A stretch of DNA of 64,000 nucleotides from Aeoliella mucimassa (GTDB taxonomy: Bacteria; Planctomycetota; Planctomycetia; Pirellulales; Lacipirellulaceae), in contig NZ_CP036278.1 of assembly GCF_007748035.1 (NCBI RefSeq), positions 3,534,001-3,598,000 of the forward strand. The letters run 5' to 3'. Under the pieces are notes generated by a model. That model was not told the DNA's origin. It did not search any database and saw only the letters and a list, made by a program, of their open reading frames with translations. Position numbers and translations under genes: made by a program. Below are positions 38,915 to 47,314 of this stretch, piece after piece; position 1 is the first letter of the stretch; every line of letters begins with the position of its first letter.

Positions 38915-39151
38915 TTACGGAAAAGGGAGTGTCTGGCATGCCAGTGCCACATCAGTTTGCTGAGCTTCCAGGGCGGCTGGCCTCTGTTTGTAATCCCCCC
39001 AGCAGTCATCGAGCAGCGGCATGGTGCACACGAAGTAGCCGCTCACGGTGCGATACGACCAGACGATCTTGCCGCTGCGTTCCCAGCTCCGCAACTCGTT
39101 CGGAGCGACGCCGAGTCGCTCCGCCGCCTCCATCCACAAGAATCCTTCCAA
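38915..39151 (-). CDS. Small MerR-like HTH protein heading the defence operon
   Basis: The 78-residue frame starts at TTG 39151 or ATG 39133. EAAERLGVAPNELRSWERSGKIVWSYRTVSGYF reads as a MerR-type helix-turn-helix with its wing (position-specific W and the R..G.R.Y end). It ends 39 bases before the DUF1998 helicase start on the same strand. A local repressor of the operon is a reasonable guess, since several large defence loci carry one; no operator could be identified. Confidence 0.5.
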   Translation of the reverse strand: MEGFLWMEAAERLGVAPNELRSWERSGKIVWSYRTVSGYFVCTMPLLDDCWGDYKQRPAALEAQQTDVALACQTLPFP

Positions 39152-39940
39152 ATAGGTTTTGTTTGCAATTCCAATCGACCAGCTGGATTTGGCTTACGAT
39201 GACTGAACAACAATACCAAAATCAGGCACTGCGCGGTAGCACCTCCCAGACAACCTCGTCGCCTTTCACTTCACACCGTCACGGCACCATCTTCATTATC
39301 AGTACTGGATCCCTCTCGGCAACGCAGAGGTCATCTTGAACACTGAAGCTGTTCGTGCGAATTCAGCGGTCCTTGTACTAGCGACTTCGCAGCCCCTGGT
39401 GAATTCGGGGGAAAAGATGAAACTGACAGTCGATTGCCCGGATTGTTGGCTACTCGGGGCATTCACACAGTTTCTGGCACGAACAGACCACTTCACTGCC
39501 CCAAAAACACCACGATTGCAGTGCGAGACGCGTCTTTCGGCTATTCGGTGGACCCAAGTAGCTCTTCTAAATTGGTACACTATTCCTTGGCCAACAAAGT
39601 CGGCTTGGTCAGGCCGCAACACGCCAGCGGAATGTGCGAGAAGATTGTAGCAGATTCTCCCGGCTTCGAATGGGCAGTGAACGTCCTCCCGACCCCTTAT
39701 GTATCTCGATTGTAGTGGACCGGGCTCAACATACTTGGCCCCAGCCCCCGTCCAGAACTTGCATTACCTGTACAATTACTCTCAATTCAAAGGTGGCCAA
39801 GATTTGAAGCCACGCGACGAACACTCCAACACTCTTAGAACACTCAACTCGATCGATTCTCGTGCAAACCCTCTTGGGTGGAGAATCAAGGTCTCCATAG
39901 TCGAATACAAGGGTTGCAAGAACCTGATGATGCAGTACTA
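39152..39940. other. Intergenic or degraded stretch before IS630 copy 2
   Basis: Overlapping short frames on the plus strand (39199-39715) read locally like protein but change frame repeatedly, which suggests a decayed gene. I cannot name it. The operon promoter should lie at its left end. Confidence 0.3.
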
Positions 39941-41100
39941 GTACGTCTTTCCTGAAATCCATTCCGCTGCTATATGCTGCGGAATGAAAAAGCACATTGT
40001 TTGCCTGGACCACCAGGCCCGTGGAGGTTTGGAGCAGCTAGCACGCTCAGGCGCCCGCGCGGCGCAAGTGGTGCGTCGCTGCCAGATATTATTGAAATCG
40101 GACTCGGGATGCACCGACGAAGAGATCGCCGAGCATGTGGGCTGCACGACGCGCAACGTCCGAGCCGTCCGAAAGCGGTTCTGCGAAGAGGGCGTCCAGC
40201 GGGCGGTGTACGATGCGCCTCGCTCGGGCCGCCCCCCAGAGTTCACCAAGCGGCAGCAGCAACAGGTAATCGCCCTGGCGTGCAGCGAGCCGCCCGAGGG
40301 ACGGGCTCGCTGGACGCTGGAATTGTTGTGCGAGCACGCGGTGAAGGAAGGCTTCGTCGATTCGCTCAGCGTGACGGAGGTCTCGCTGTGGCTCAAGGAA
40401 CACGACCTGAAGCCGTGGCGAAAAAAACTTGGTGCGTGCCCAAGCTGAACGACGAGTTCTGTGAGCGGATGGAGGACGTCCTCGAGCAGTACGAGAAGCC
40501 GCTCGACCCGAACGAGCCGGTCGTCTGCCTCGACGAGCAGCCCTATCAGAGGGTCGACGACGCGCGGCCGCCCGAGCCCGCGGCACCCGGCAAGATCGCG
40601 AAGCAGGACTACGAGTACCGCCGCTGCGGAACCTGCAGCGTGTTCGTGGCGGTCGAGCCGAAGGCGGGCAAGCGATTCGTTCAGGCCAAGCGTCACCGCA
40701 AGCGAGCCGACTTCGCCCGGTTCGTCCGCGACCTCTTGAAGCGCTATCCCGACGCAGAGCGGGTTCATCTGGTGATGGACAACCTCAACACGCACAACGA
40801 GAAGTCGTTGATCGAAACCTTTGGCGAGGAGGCGGCTCGGCCAATGCTGGAGCGGATTGTGTGGCATTTTACCCCCAAGCATGCCAGTTGGCTCAACATG
40901 GCCGAGATCGAAATCTCGGCCATACAGCGACAATGCCTGGGACGTCGGTTGGCTTCGCTCGACAAGGTTCAAAGCGAACTCTCCCACTGTTCACGCGACC
41001 GCAATCGGAAGAAAATCAAAATCAATTGGACCTTCCATCGAAAAGACGCCAAACGCGTCTTCCCTGAACTCTATAGGAAATGACTTCCGGGACGACGTAC
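39941..41100 (+). mobile_element. IS630-family insertion sequence, copy 2
   Basis: Same 1160 bp as the copy at 15472-16631, same orientation, flanked by TA at 39939-39940 and 41101-41102. The predicted proteins of the two copies are identical. The pair forms direct repeats about 24.5 kb apart around the clamp module and the whole defence operon. Confidence 0.93.
39984..41083 (+). CDS. IS630 transposase, copy 2, frameshifted
   Basis: Same product as in copy 1: HTH frame 39984-40448, then the DDE frame to 41083, with the shift at the A7 run near 40420. The catalytic residues (VVCLDEQPY, VMDNLNTHN, AEIEISAIQRQ) are intact, so this copy should be as active as the other. Confidence 0.9.
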
Positions 41101-41394
41101 TAGTGCTCATTGACTGGCCAGCAGCTGGCCCGGTCGACCGGAACACATCACAAACACCTGGCCGAGCCACTCGTTTTCACTTCCATTTTTCCGCTCCCTA
41201 CGCCCGTCATGCCCCTTCACCAGATTTCGCCTTGTGAAGGTGCTGATCGAGAGCGAAAAATTCGACACTGAGAGGTATACTAACCAATCGACGTGCACCC
41301 CTGACTTCTTCTATTATTTTCCAGGCAGGCGCGAAGTGATGGGAGTGACTCCTATGCGTTACATTATGGAGTCCAAGATGAATGGAGGCTCAAA

Positions 41395-42552
41395 GTGCCA
41401 AATCGACAAGCATCTGAAATCCGTTCCGATTGGTCCGCAATCTTTTGTGATCACGTCATTCAGTTGCTGAACGACGTAGAAGATCGGGCTAGCAAGCAGA
41501 AGCCTATCGATCCTATTCATGCCGCGAACCAATTATTCGATGGTCTATTGTTCCTGCAACTCTTCGACTCGCACGTCAATGACGAAGTTTTTCCATGGAG
41601 TATCGAAGTTCTCGTTGACACCTCAATCTCGGGGTGGTGCTATGAAGAGGACGACCCCGTTGCTCCATGTGATCTGGACGACGCCCAATCGTGGATAACC
41701 CAAACTGTTGAAGTATACGAACATAAAGGAGATGTCGATTTATGGTGTGAACCAGGGCCGAGGCGGCTGCATATCGTCCAAGAGGGCGCGGAGCATTTGC
41801 TCACCATTGACGCTGCAGATGAGTGGTGGAAACGCAACGAACTCAAGAACACCATTGTTAAGAGCTTAGTTGACTTGCGATTCAAGCGTGAAAAGGAAGC
41901 CCTTAAACAGCTCGACACCGAGAAGTCGTCGCTCATTCCGCTAGCCTATGAGATGCTTGCTGATGATTTACGCGACCTGAACGCCACACTTCAGTCTTGG
42001 CTCGAAAACACGGTCGACAGCCCCCTTCGACATCAGCTCGCAAACTCTGTCGACCGACTATGGCTGCGGTTAGGAAATGGCTTCATCCACCTGCTTGATG
42101 TAAATATGGCGGACAGACTGTGGCTCTCAGAGCTCTGGTCGGACGTGAGATGGGTGCAAAGATGGGTCGAGCTATTTGGCGATGAGTTGAAACACTGTCC
42201 ACAGGGATTGATGGTGTGGGTACAGAACCAGCTACGACAAAGTAATGTCGACTTCAGCCAACACCCATCGTATGTACGCGATCCAAGGTCCTTGGACTTC
42301 GGGCAATGGGCCCAAACCGCGACGAAAGCGAGTCGGCCGGCTGCCACAAAAGGCGTCGGGACTCGCCGCAAGAACTCCAAACTCAATGTGAACAGGAAGA
42401 TGTGGGCCATGATCTCGAAGGACCACGATCGAGCACGGCAATTATCACTCCAGGGCTGGGCCGATCTAATCGGTTGCGCAAAAGGAACGGTCCACAAAAC
42501 CGACGCTTGGAAAAAGCTCGAAGCGTATAAGAAAATGGAACAAACAAAGTAA
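41395..42552 (+). CDS. Hypothetical protein with C-terminal HTH-like segment
   Basis: A 385-residue hydrophilic protein starting at GTG 41395; the frame is open back to about 41305 without an ATG, so the N-terminus is uncertain. The middle is helical and rich in charged residues (KREKEALKQLDTEKSSLIPLAYEMLADDL). The end, QLSLQGWADLIGCAKGTVHKTDAWKKLEAYK, looks like a helix-turn-helix. I do not recognise the family. It precedes the HTH-primase-integrase genes on the same strand and probably belongs to that element. Confidence 0.5.
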   Translation: MPNRQASEIRSDWSAIFCDHVIQLLNDVEDRASKQKPIDPIHAANQLFDGLLFLQLFDSHVNDEVFPWSIEVLVDTSISGWCYEEDDPVAPCDLDDAQSWITQTVEVYEHKGDVDLWCEPGPRRLHIVQEGAEHLLTIDAADEWWKRNELKNTIVKSLVDLRFKREKEALKQLDTEKSSLIPLAYEMLADDLRDLNATLQSWLENTVDSPLRHQLANSVDRLWLRLGNGFIHLLDVNMADRLWLSELWSDVRWVQRWVELFGDELKHCPQGLMVWVQNQLRQSNVDFSQHPSYVRDPRSLDFGQWAQTATKASRPAATKGVGTRRKNSKLNVNRKMWAMISKDHDRARQLSLQGWADLIGCAKGTVHKTDAWKKLEAYKKMEQTK

Positions 42553-42600
42553 AACACACGTCTCGCATAACAAGTGGACTCTGCATTTCAGGTAGTCCCT

Positions 42601-42630
42601 GTGACCGGTCACAACTTCTTACGTGACCGG
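42601..42630. promoter_or_regulatory. Palindrome and half-repeat, candidate operator
   Basis: GTGACCGGTCAC is a perfect 12-bp palindrome at 42601-42612, and GTGACCGG occurs again at 42623-42630, one or two helical turns on. It lies about 150 bases ahead of the HTH gene at 42779, a fitting spot for autoregulation. No data on binding. Confidence 0.4.
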
Positions 42631-42778
42631 CAAAGTTTTTTCCAATTCCCCCTAAACCATTACCCCGCAAGAACTTACAGCACACCATGCTGTTCGAGAT
42701 CGTCTCCGATTGCTCGTGACCGCTCAAGGGTGGAGGCGACGTGTGTCGCCAATTTCCCCCTTTTTAGGAATGAGTAAT

Positions 42779-43021
42779 ATGAACTCCCCCGCATGTCTTT
42801 CAAATCCCTACCAGATTGGGAGGGAACTGGCTCCGCCAACCCTTTTGAGCCCCAAACAGGCCTCTGAAGCCCTGTCGATCAGTCCACGGAAACTGTGGAC
42901 TATGACCGCAAGCGGTGAGATCACCTGTGTCCGGCTCGGTCGCTCTGTACGGTACTCTGTCGCGGAACTCCACCGCCTTGTATCTGCTTCGTCGGAAGGA
43001 GGTGCCAAATGCGCGACCTGA
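42779..43021 (+). CDS. Excisionase-type HTH protein
   Basis: The 80-residue protein has LLSPKQASEALSISPRKLWTMTASGEITCVRLGRSVRYSVAELHRLV, the standard HTH_17/Xis layout. ATG 42779 has AGGA eight bases upstream; earlier ATG 42770 is too close to it. It overlaps the next gene by 13 bases. In integrative elements of planctomycetes such proteins sit with the integrase and probably steer excision and early gene control. Confidence 0.75.
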   Translation: MNSPACLSNPYQIGRELAPPTLLSPKQASEALSISPRKLWTMTASGEITCVRLGRSVRYSVAELHRLVSASSEGGAKCAT

Positions 43022-43503
43022 CGATCCAAGAGCCCCTACCGGTCGACATTTACACAACTCCTCAAGAATCACAGAACGCCGAGGTTGTGTTAACAAGTGT
43101 CGTGGAAGCCGCACAATTTTACGCGAACAAACACGGCCTCGCTGTGTTCCCGCGTCGCACGGGACAGAAGGCGCCCGCCACTCCACACGGCTGTAGGGAT
43201 GCGACCAAGGACTCGCACCAAATCAACAGCTTGTTCCAAGAGGAGCACAATCTGGCAATCACCACCCCACGAGAACTAATGCGTGGTTCGCGACAATGGG
43301 CCAACGCTGATTCGGCAAAGCAATCCCTCGGAAAACTAGTTGATGGAGGATTAGGAAGCTGGGAGATTAAACCTCCTGGACAGAAAGGCGGACGCCCCAC
43401 AAGAGCTTTTGTGCTCACAGACTCCTGTCCTGCTGACACAATTACCCCGTTCCCCGATATACAGGCGGTTTTGTCAACGTCGACACCTGACCAACACGCT
43501 TAA
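43009..43503 (+). CDS. Internally deleted primase-polymerase remnant
   Basis: The N-terminal part, AAQFYANKHGLAVFPRRTGQKAP then GCRDATKDSHQINSLFQEEHNLAI, is the start of a bifunctional primase-polymerase domain. Right after NLAI the chain jumps to TTPRELMRGSRQWANADSAKQSLGKLVDGGLGSW and KGGRPTRAFVL, the winged-helix end of such proteins. The catalytic core and the helicase between them are missing, so a deletion has joined the two ends in frame to give 164 residues. The product cannot prime DNA; it may be a dead remnant or keep only DNA binding. Confidence 0.65.
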   Translation: MRDLTIQEPLPVDIYTTPQESQNAEVVLTSVVEAAQFYANKHGLAVFPRRTGQKAPATPHGCRDATKDSHQINSLFQEEHNLAITTPRELMRGSRQWANADSAKQSLGKLVDGGLGSWEIKPPGQKGGRPTRAFVLTDSCPADTITPFPDIQAVLSTSTPDQHA

Positions 43504-43545
43504 CAAGAATTAGATCGATAGAACATATTTCAAGGAGCTGAGTAA

Positions 43546-44880
43546 ATGGCAAGTGTAACAACCGATAGGAGTGGCAAGCGTCGTGTCCAGTTTGTGGACC
43601 CCTTTCAGAAACAAACGAGACGCACGATTTATTTGGGCAAGGTGACTCTGCGTGCCGCTGAACAGGTGAAATTCCGGATTGAGCAGTTAGTCGCGTCCAA
43701 GACGATGGGCTACGCCTTGGACAATGACACCGCCCGGTGGGTTGCGGAACTCGGCCGCGGGGGGTTGGCAGACAAGCTGGCTCGGGTCGGCTTGATTGAG
43801 CCCCCTGAGCAACAACAACGTGCTCAACTTGATGAGTACCTTACTGCCTACGTCGAACGAAGGACCGATGTAAAGCCCGCTACCAGGGTCATCTGGCGAC
43901 ATGCGATCAATAACCTCACGAAGTGCTTCGGCAAGCAACGTGATATGGCTAACATCGATGAGGGAGACGCTGAGGACTTCAAACTCTACTTGATCGAGCA
44001 AGGCTTGGCGCCGACTACGGTTCACAAACGACTGCAAGTAGTACGAATGATCTTTCGCGACGCCGTACGAAGGAACATCGTGTCAGAGAATCCCTTCGCT
44101 GGAGTATCCGCTATCGCCGTTCAACCAGTGGAGCGGCAACATTTTGTCACGCGTGAAGTAACCGACAAACTAATAGCCTCATCGGACCTGACTTGGCGCC
44201 TGATTATCGCGCTGAGCCGATACGGAGGGCTGCGATGCCCGAGCGAAGTCCTTTCGCTCCGCTGGGCGGCTATCAACTGGCCGGAGAACCGGATTACTGT
44301 CGATTCCCCGAAGACCGAGCACAGGGGAAAAGGACAGCGGACAATTCCGCTTTTTCCAGAACTTGTAGAGGTACTCCGGGAAGCATGGGAGGCGGCTGAG
44401 CCCAATGCGGAGTATGTCGTGCCTGGCGACCTTCGAAAGTCTGCTGATTCGCCGGAAGGGTGGAGAAACTGCAACCTTCGGACACAGTTCAATCGGATCA
44501 TCTCACGAGAGGGGGTCTCGCCCTGGCCAAAGTTGTTCCAATCGATGCGGTCGAGTCGAGAAACAGAGTTGGCCCGCGAGCACCCGATCCATGTCGTAAC
44601 GGCTTGGATGGGGAACACGCCGAAAGTGGCACTGAAGCACTATCTTCAGGTTACCGACTTCGACTTTGACAAGGGGGCGGGCCTCAGCGCAGAAGCAGAC
44701 GCACAAACGGCGCAGAAACCAACGCAGCACCTGCACGCATCCTCTCGCACTGAGACTCCAGAAACGACGCAAGCCCAGGCAGGACCTGGGCTTATGCGTG
44801 AAGTTGCGAAGCGGTGCGTTTCAGTACCGATCGTTGAAGTGGCGGGGGCCGGATTCGAACCGACGACCTCGAGGTTATGA
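43546..44880 (+). CDS. Tyrosine integrase of the first element, running into the tRNA-Met fragment
   Basis: An Arm/SAM-like N-terminal half (LDEYLTAYVERRTDVKPATRVIW) is followed by a catalytic domain: arginine in SRYGGLRCPSEVLSLRW, lysine region SPKTEHRGKGQRTIPL, second arginine in LFQSMRSSRETEL, and tyrosine in HVVTAWMGNTPKVALKHYLQV. This is the planctomycete-type integrase seen at tRNA sites. The last residues (AGAGFEPTTSRL) are encoded by the tRNA 3' half, so the real gene shares its end with the att site. It should join element DNA to the tRNA-Met gene. All catalytic residues appear present. Confidence 0.85.
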   Translation: MASVTTDRSGKRRVQFVDPFQKQTRRTIYLGKVTLRAAEQVKFRIEQLVASKTMGYALDNDTARWVAELGRGGLADKLARVGLIEPPEQQQRAQLDEYLTAYVERRTDVKPATRVIWRHAINNLTKCFGKQRDMANIDEGDAEDFKLYLIEQGLAPTTVHKRLQVVRMIFRDAVRRNIVSENPFAGVSAIAVQPVERQHFVTREVTDKLIASSDLTWRLIIALSRYGGLRCPSEVLSLRWAAINWPENRITVDSPKTEHRGKGQRTIPLFPELVEVLREAWEAAEPNAEYVVPGDLRKSADSPEGWRNCNLRTQFNRIISREGVSPWPKLFQSMRSSRETELAREHPIHVVTAWMGNTPKVALKHYLQVTDFDFDKGAGLSAEADAQTAQKPTQHLHASSRTETPETTQAQAGPGLMREVAKRCVSVPIVEVAGAGFEPTTSRL

Positions 44881-44881
44881 G
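44837..44881 (-). repeat. Attachment-site copy: 3' half of the initiator tRNA-Met gene
   Basis: These 45 bases are identical to 56430-56474 and cover the tRNA 3' end back through the anticodon loop (TTATGAG on the plus strand). To the right the match breaks at once, so this is the left junction of the second element. It is also the right end of the first one. Confidence 0.92.
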
Positions 44882-44973
44882 GCTAATCCCGCGAATTCAA
44901 AAAACACCTTGTTTTGCCGATGTCTTTTGATCTTACTTCCCCCTTTGCGCGATTGCAAGTAGACGCAATGTTT

Positions 44974-45140
44974 GTCGGGTTTTGGTAGGTGTTGCCATAT
45001 CGGGAGGAGCCAAAGGGGGAAGCGAGGAACGTACACGACTGCACCTGTACCACGAGAGTGTCACTTGGGTACATTCGGTAGATCTGCGAGTACCGGTTCT
45101 GGGACGCTGTGGTTGGTGAGGAATCGCCGCTCGGATACAT
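44974..45140 (+). CRISPR. Degenerate mini-array: one good repeat and two decayed ones
   Basis: The repeat at 45106-45140 (35 bases; starts GCTGTGGTTGGTGAGG, ends GCTCGGATACAT) pairs with the tracrRNA anti-repeat: 19 perfect pairs at its 3' end and, after a small internal loop, 12 more with four G-U pairs. Upstream, 45039-45074 keeps CTTGGGTACAT at its end and CTG at its start, and 44974-45009 keeps scattered matches. The spacing (65 and 67 bases) fits 36-base repeats with about 30-base spacers. The one fairly clear spacer is 45075-45105. crRNA would be made from the plus strand, toward the cas genes, as in other type II-C loci. Confidence 0.6.
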
Positions 45141-45193
45141 TTCACCTGATTCCTACCCCCCTACCCCACCGGCAGTTACGTCGAGAAACGCAA

Positions 45194-45523
45194 TTAGAAA
45201 AGGAGCATTTGATCAGGAGGTTGCTCGGTCGTGGCCCTTTTTTTTCCAAAATAGACCTCCATTTTTCCGAATTGATGGTCCGTAATCGCCATAAAACGGA
45301 CCTGACCCTCGCTGGGTAAGGTCCGCGACAAATAGCGGCGGTGGGTCTCGCTTGCCTCTTCGCTCACACAATACCGGGCGTAAACCGAGTACTGCAGCAT
45401 GGTAAACCCCCGCTCAAGCAGTGTCCGCCGAAACTCGGCATACGCCTTGCGGGCCGATTTGGTGGTAACCGGCAAATCGAACATCGCCACCAGCCACATA
45501 GCTCGGTACTTGGATAAGGGCAT
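45194..45523 (-). CDS. cas2: CRISPR-associated Cas2, type II
   Basis: The 109-residue protein has the type II Cas2 pattern: MWLVAMFDLPVTTKSARKAY with Asp16 as the metal ligand at the end of strand 1, then GFTMLQYSVYARYC and RFMAITDHQFGKMEVYFG. Cas2 is the dimeric bridge between Cas1 dimers in spacer acquisition. It stands apart from cas1 and cas9, with an IS3 element in between, and its stop is only 54 bases from the nearest CRISPR repeat. It looks intact, though its link to the cas9 transcript is probably cut by the IS. Confidence 0.93.
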   Translation of the reverse strand: MPLSKYRAMWLVAMFDLPVTTKSARKAYAEFRRTLLERGFTMLQYSVYARYCVSEEASETHRRYLSRTLPSEGQVRFMAITDHQFGKMEVYFGKKRATTEQPPDQMLLF

Positions 45524-45763
45524 AGAGAATTGGCACCATACTCATAGAATCCTGCCATTCAGATCTTCTAGCCTAATCACTGAGTTCAGCAGTTGCGAAG
45601 CTAATTCCAGAGACTGTTCCAGCAATTGTGCAAAAACCAACACAACCGCATTAGGCGACTTAGTGAACCAGTTTCCATCATCTCATTCTTAGGACTGCGA
45701 TAACCCAAGACTTTCGGACAGTGGCGGGAGCCGGAATAATGGTTCCCATAGGAGGTCCGAAAT

Positions 45764-46069
45764 ATGGACGAGCAAGCGAAGCGGCAGCGGCCGACGTATA
45801 GCGATGAGTTCAAGCGAGACGCGGTGCGACTGGTAGTTGAGGAAGGTTATTCGTTCAAGGCAGCCTGCGAGGCGGTGGGGGTATGCGATGCCACGCTGCG
45901 GGCCTGGCACGCCAAATTGGCTCCCCCGCCGGAGCCGTGCGGTGACGACGCCACGGTCGAGGAGATGCGAGCCGAGATCGCTCGGCTCCGCAAACAACTC
46001 AAGCGGACCGAACTGGAACGAGAAATCCTAAAAAAAGCCACGGCGTACTTTGCGAAGGAGTCGACATGA
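45764..46069 (+). CDS. IS3 transposase OrfA
   Basis: The 101-residue protein is the HTH half: RPTYSDEFKRDAVRLVVEEGYSFKAACEAVGVCDATLRAWHAKL, then a leucine zipper-like tail (MRAEIARLRKQLKRTELEREILKKATAYFAKES). It binds the inverted repeats and can pair with OrfB. Its stop overlaps the OrfB start as ATGA, so OrfB is made by re-initiation rather than by the more common -1 shift. Confidence 0.93.
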   Translation: MDEQAKRQRPTYSDEFKRDAVRLVVEEGYSFKAACEAVGVCDATLRAWHAKLAPPPEPCGDDATVEEMRAEIARLRKQLKRTELEREILKKATAYFAKEST

Positions 46070-46950
46070 AGTACGCCTGGATTAGCGAGCACCGCGACTC
46101 CTTTCCGGTGGCCCTGATGTGCCAGCTCCTTCAGGTCAGTCGATCGGGCTACTACGACTCGGTCGACCGTCCGCGAAGTAAACGCTCCGAGCGGACGGCC
46201 AAGATTCACGAGTCCGTACGGCAGGTCTTCGAGGCAAGCGACACGATCTATGGTCCCCAGAAGATCGCTCACGAACTCCAGCAACACGAGGAGTTGGAGA
46301 CGGCCTGTCGTAACACGGTGGCTTCTGCGATGAAAGAAATGGGCCTGAAAAGCCGAGTCCGTAAGCGGTTCACGCCGACGACGACCAAGGCGGATCCGTC
46401 CAAACAGCAAGCGCCGAACGTCTTGGATCGGGACTTCGATGCGGAGCGTCCGAACCAGAAATGGGTGACCGACATCACGTACTTGCCGACGCTGGCTGGT
46501 TGGGTGTACGTGGCGGTCGTCGTTGATCTGTTTAGCCGCAAGGTGGTAGGTTGGTCGATGAGTCATTCGCTGGCCACCCCGCTGGTGAGCGATGCGTTAC
46601 GTCAAGCCATCGAGTCACGACAACCACGTACTGGCGAACTGCTGCATCACAGTGATCGCGGTTGTCAGTACACGAGTGAGAGCTATCAACGGACCTTGCA
46701 GACACTTGGCATCGAGTGTTCGATGAGCCGCCGGGGCAACTGCTACGACAACGCGGTTGCCGAGAGGTTCTTCTGGAGTCTGAAACATGAGTGGACGAAG
46801 CACTATGAGTACGCCGACCTTGAGTCAGCACGCCTGAGCGTGTTCAAGTACATTGACGTGTTCTATAATCGCCAGCGACTCCACCAGTCGCTCGGTTATA
46901 AAACCCCCGAAGCATTCGAAGCCGAATACGCCCCGGCCGTAGCGGCGTAA
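46066..46950 (+). CDS. IS3 transposase OrfB (DDE)
   Basis: The 294-residue protein holds an HTH_21 segment (YGPQKIAHELQQ) and an rve core with the catalytic triad: D in WVTDITYLPTLAGWVYVAVVVDLFSRKVVGW, D in HHSDRGCQYTS, and E in NCYDNAVAERFFWSLKHEW. The end, YNRQRLHQSLGYKTPEAFEAEY, is typical of the family. It catalyses cut and circle formation of the IS. Intact. Confidence 0.95.
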   Translation: MKYAWISEHRDSFPVALMCQLLQVSRSGYYDSVDRPRSKRSERTAKIHESVRQVFEASDTIYGPQKIAHELQQHEELETACRNTVASAMKEMGLKSRVRKRFTPTTTKADPSKQQAPNVLDRDFDAERPNQKWVTDITYLPTLAGWVYVAVVVDLFSRKVVGWSMSHSLATPLVSDALRQAIESRQPRTGELLHHSDRGCQYTSESYQRTLQTLGIECSMSRRGNCYDNAVAERFFWSLKHEWTKHYEYADLESARLSVFKYIDVFYNRQRLHQSLGYKTPEAFEAEYAPAVAA

Positions 46951-47210
46951 TAGAAAATAGCCCCCGCCGCTGTCCGAAAGTCTTGGGCTATCGCAGACCA
47001 CTGGATAGCTGTGTGTCGGGAATGCTCTGTATTTCGACGTACTCCTGGTGCGAATGCTCATCCATGCTGATGTCTAGCTGGTTTGAGCAAGACTTCACTG
47101 CGCATCTCCAATGCGCCACAGCGATGGAAGACTTGCGAGTTTCAATCATGACAAATCCTTTTTGGGTTTCGGCTCAACACCACCATGGCACTGGTAAACA
47201 TTTTAGTCCC

Positions 47211-47246
47211 CATTGCATTCTACGATCATCACCGTAGAATGCAATG
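47211..47246. repeat. Perfect 14-bp inverted repeat downstream of cas9
   Basis: CATTGCATTCTACG and CGTAGAATGCAATG surround an 8-base loop, 129 bases past the cas9 stop. There is no T-run on either strand. It may still act as a transcript end or RNA-stabilising hairpin. An 11-base direct repeat, AAACATTTTAG, lies at 47196-47206 and 47305-47315 on either side. Confidence 0.65.
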
Positions 47247-47314
47247 CACGCTCGCTGGCGATCATCCAAAAAATGATGTCTTAGCAAACCACTAAGGGCT
47301 CAGAAAACATTTTA

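Larger units (their letters stand above)
45696..46995 (+). mobile_element. IS3-family insertion sequence between cas9 and cas2
   Basis: Long imperfect inverted repeats (TGCGATAACCCAAGACTTTC at left; the complement of ...GAAAGTCTTGGGCTATCGCA at right) end in TG...CA and enclose 1300 bp. A 3-bp duplication, GAC, lies at 45693-45695 and 46996-46998. Two transposase frames are intact. The element breaks a small open frame and separates cas2 from cas9. Confidence 0.93.
45601..47149 (-). pseudogene. Small open frame between cas9 and cas2, split by IS3
   Basis: On the minus strand ATG 47149, preceded by AAAGGATTTGTC, opens a frame (MIETRKSSIAVAHWRCAVKS...) that hits the IS at 46998. Removing the IS and one copy of the GAC duplication lets it continue (PKNEMMETGSLSRLMRLCWF...) to a TAG at 45601-45603, 81 residues in all. 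That it stays open across the repaired junction, has a ribosome site and lies in the cas gene direction suggests a real small gene of the cas operon. No family is recognised. With the IS present the product ends two codons into the IS. Confidence 0.45.

Noticed and set aside
21439-39151. Calling the operon DISARM, Druantia or BREX outright
   Set aside because: Separate DrmA, DrmB and DrmC are not seen, Druantia lacks this SNF2 and ATPase set, and no PglZ, BrxC or Lon-like gene of BREX is present.
44840-44880. C-terminal AGAGFEPTTSRL of the integrase as a protein motif
   Set aside because: These codons are the tRNA-Met 3' half; the sequence occurs because the gene reads into the att site.
44883-45145. 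Minus-strand frames starting MYPSGDSS or MKCIRAA over the CRISPR repeats
   Set aside because: Their starts are the complement of the repeat, and no coding signal is seen beyond that.
47211-47246. Hairpin after cas9 as a standard intrinsic terminator
   Set aside because: Neither strand has a T-run after the stem, so I list it only as an inverted repeat.
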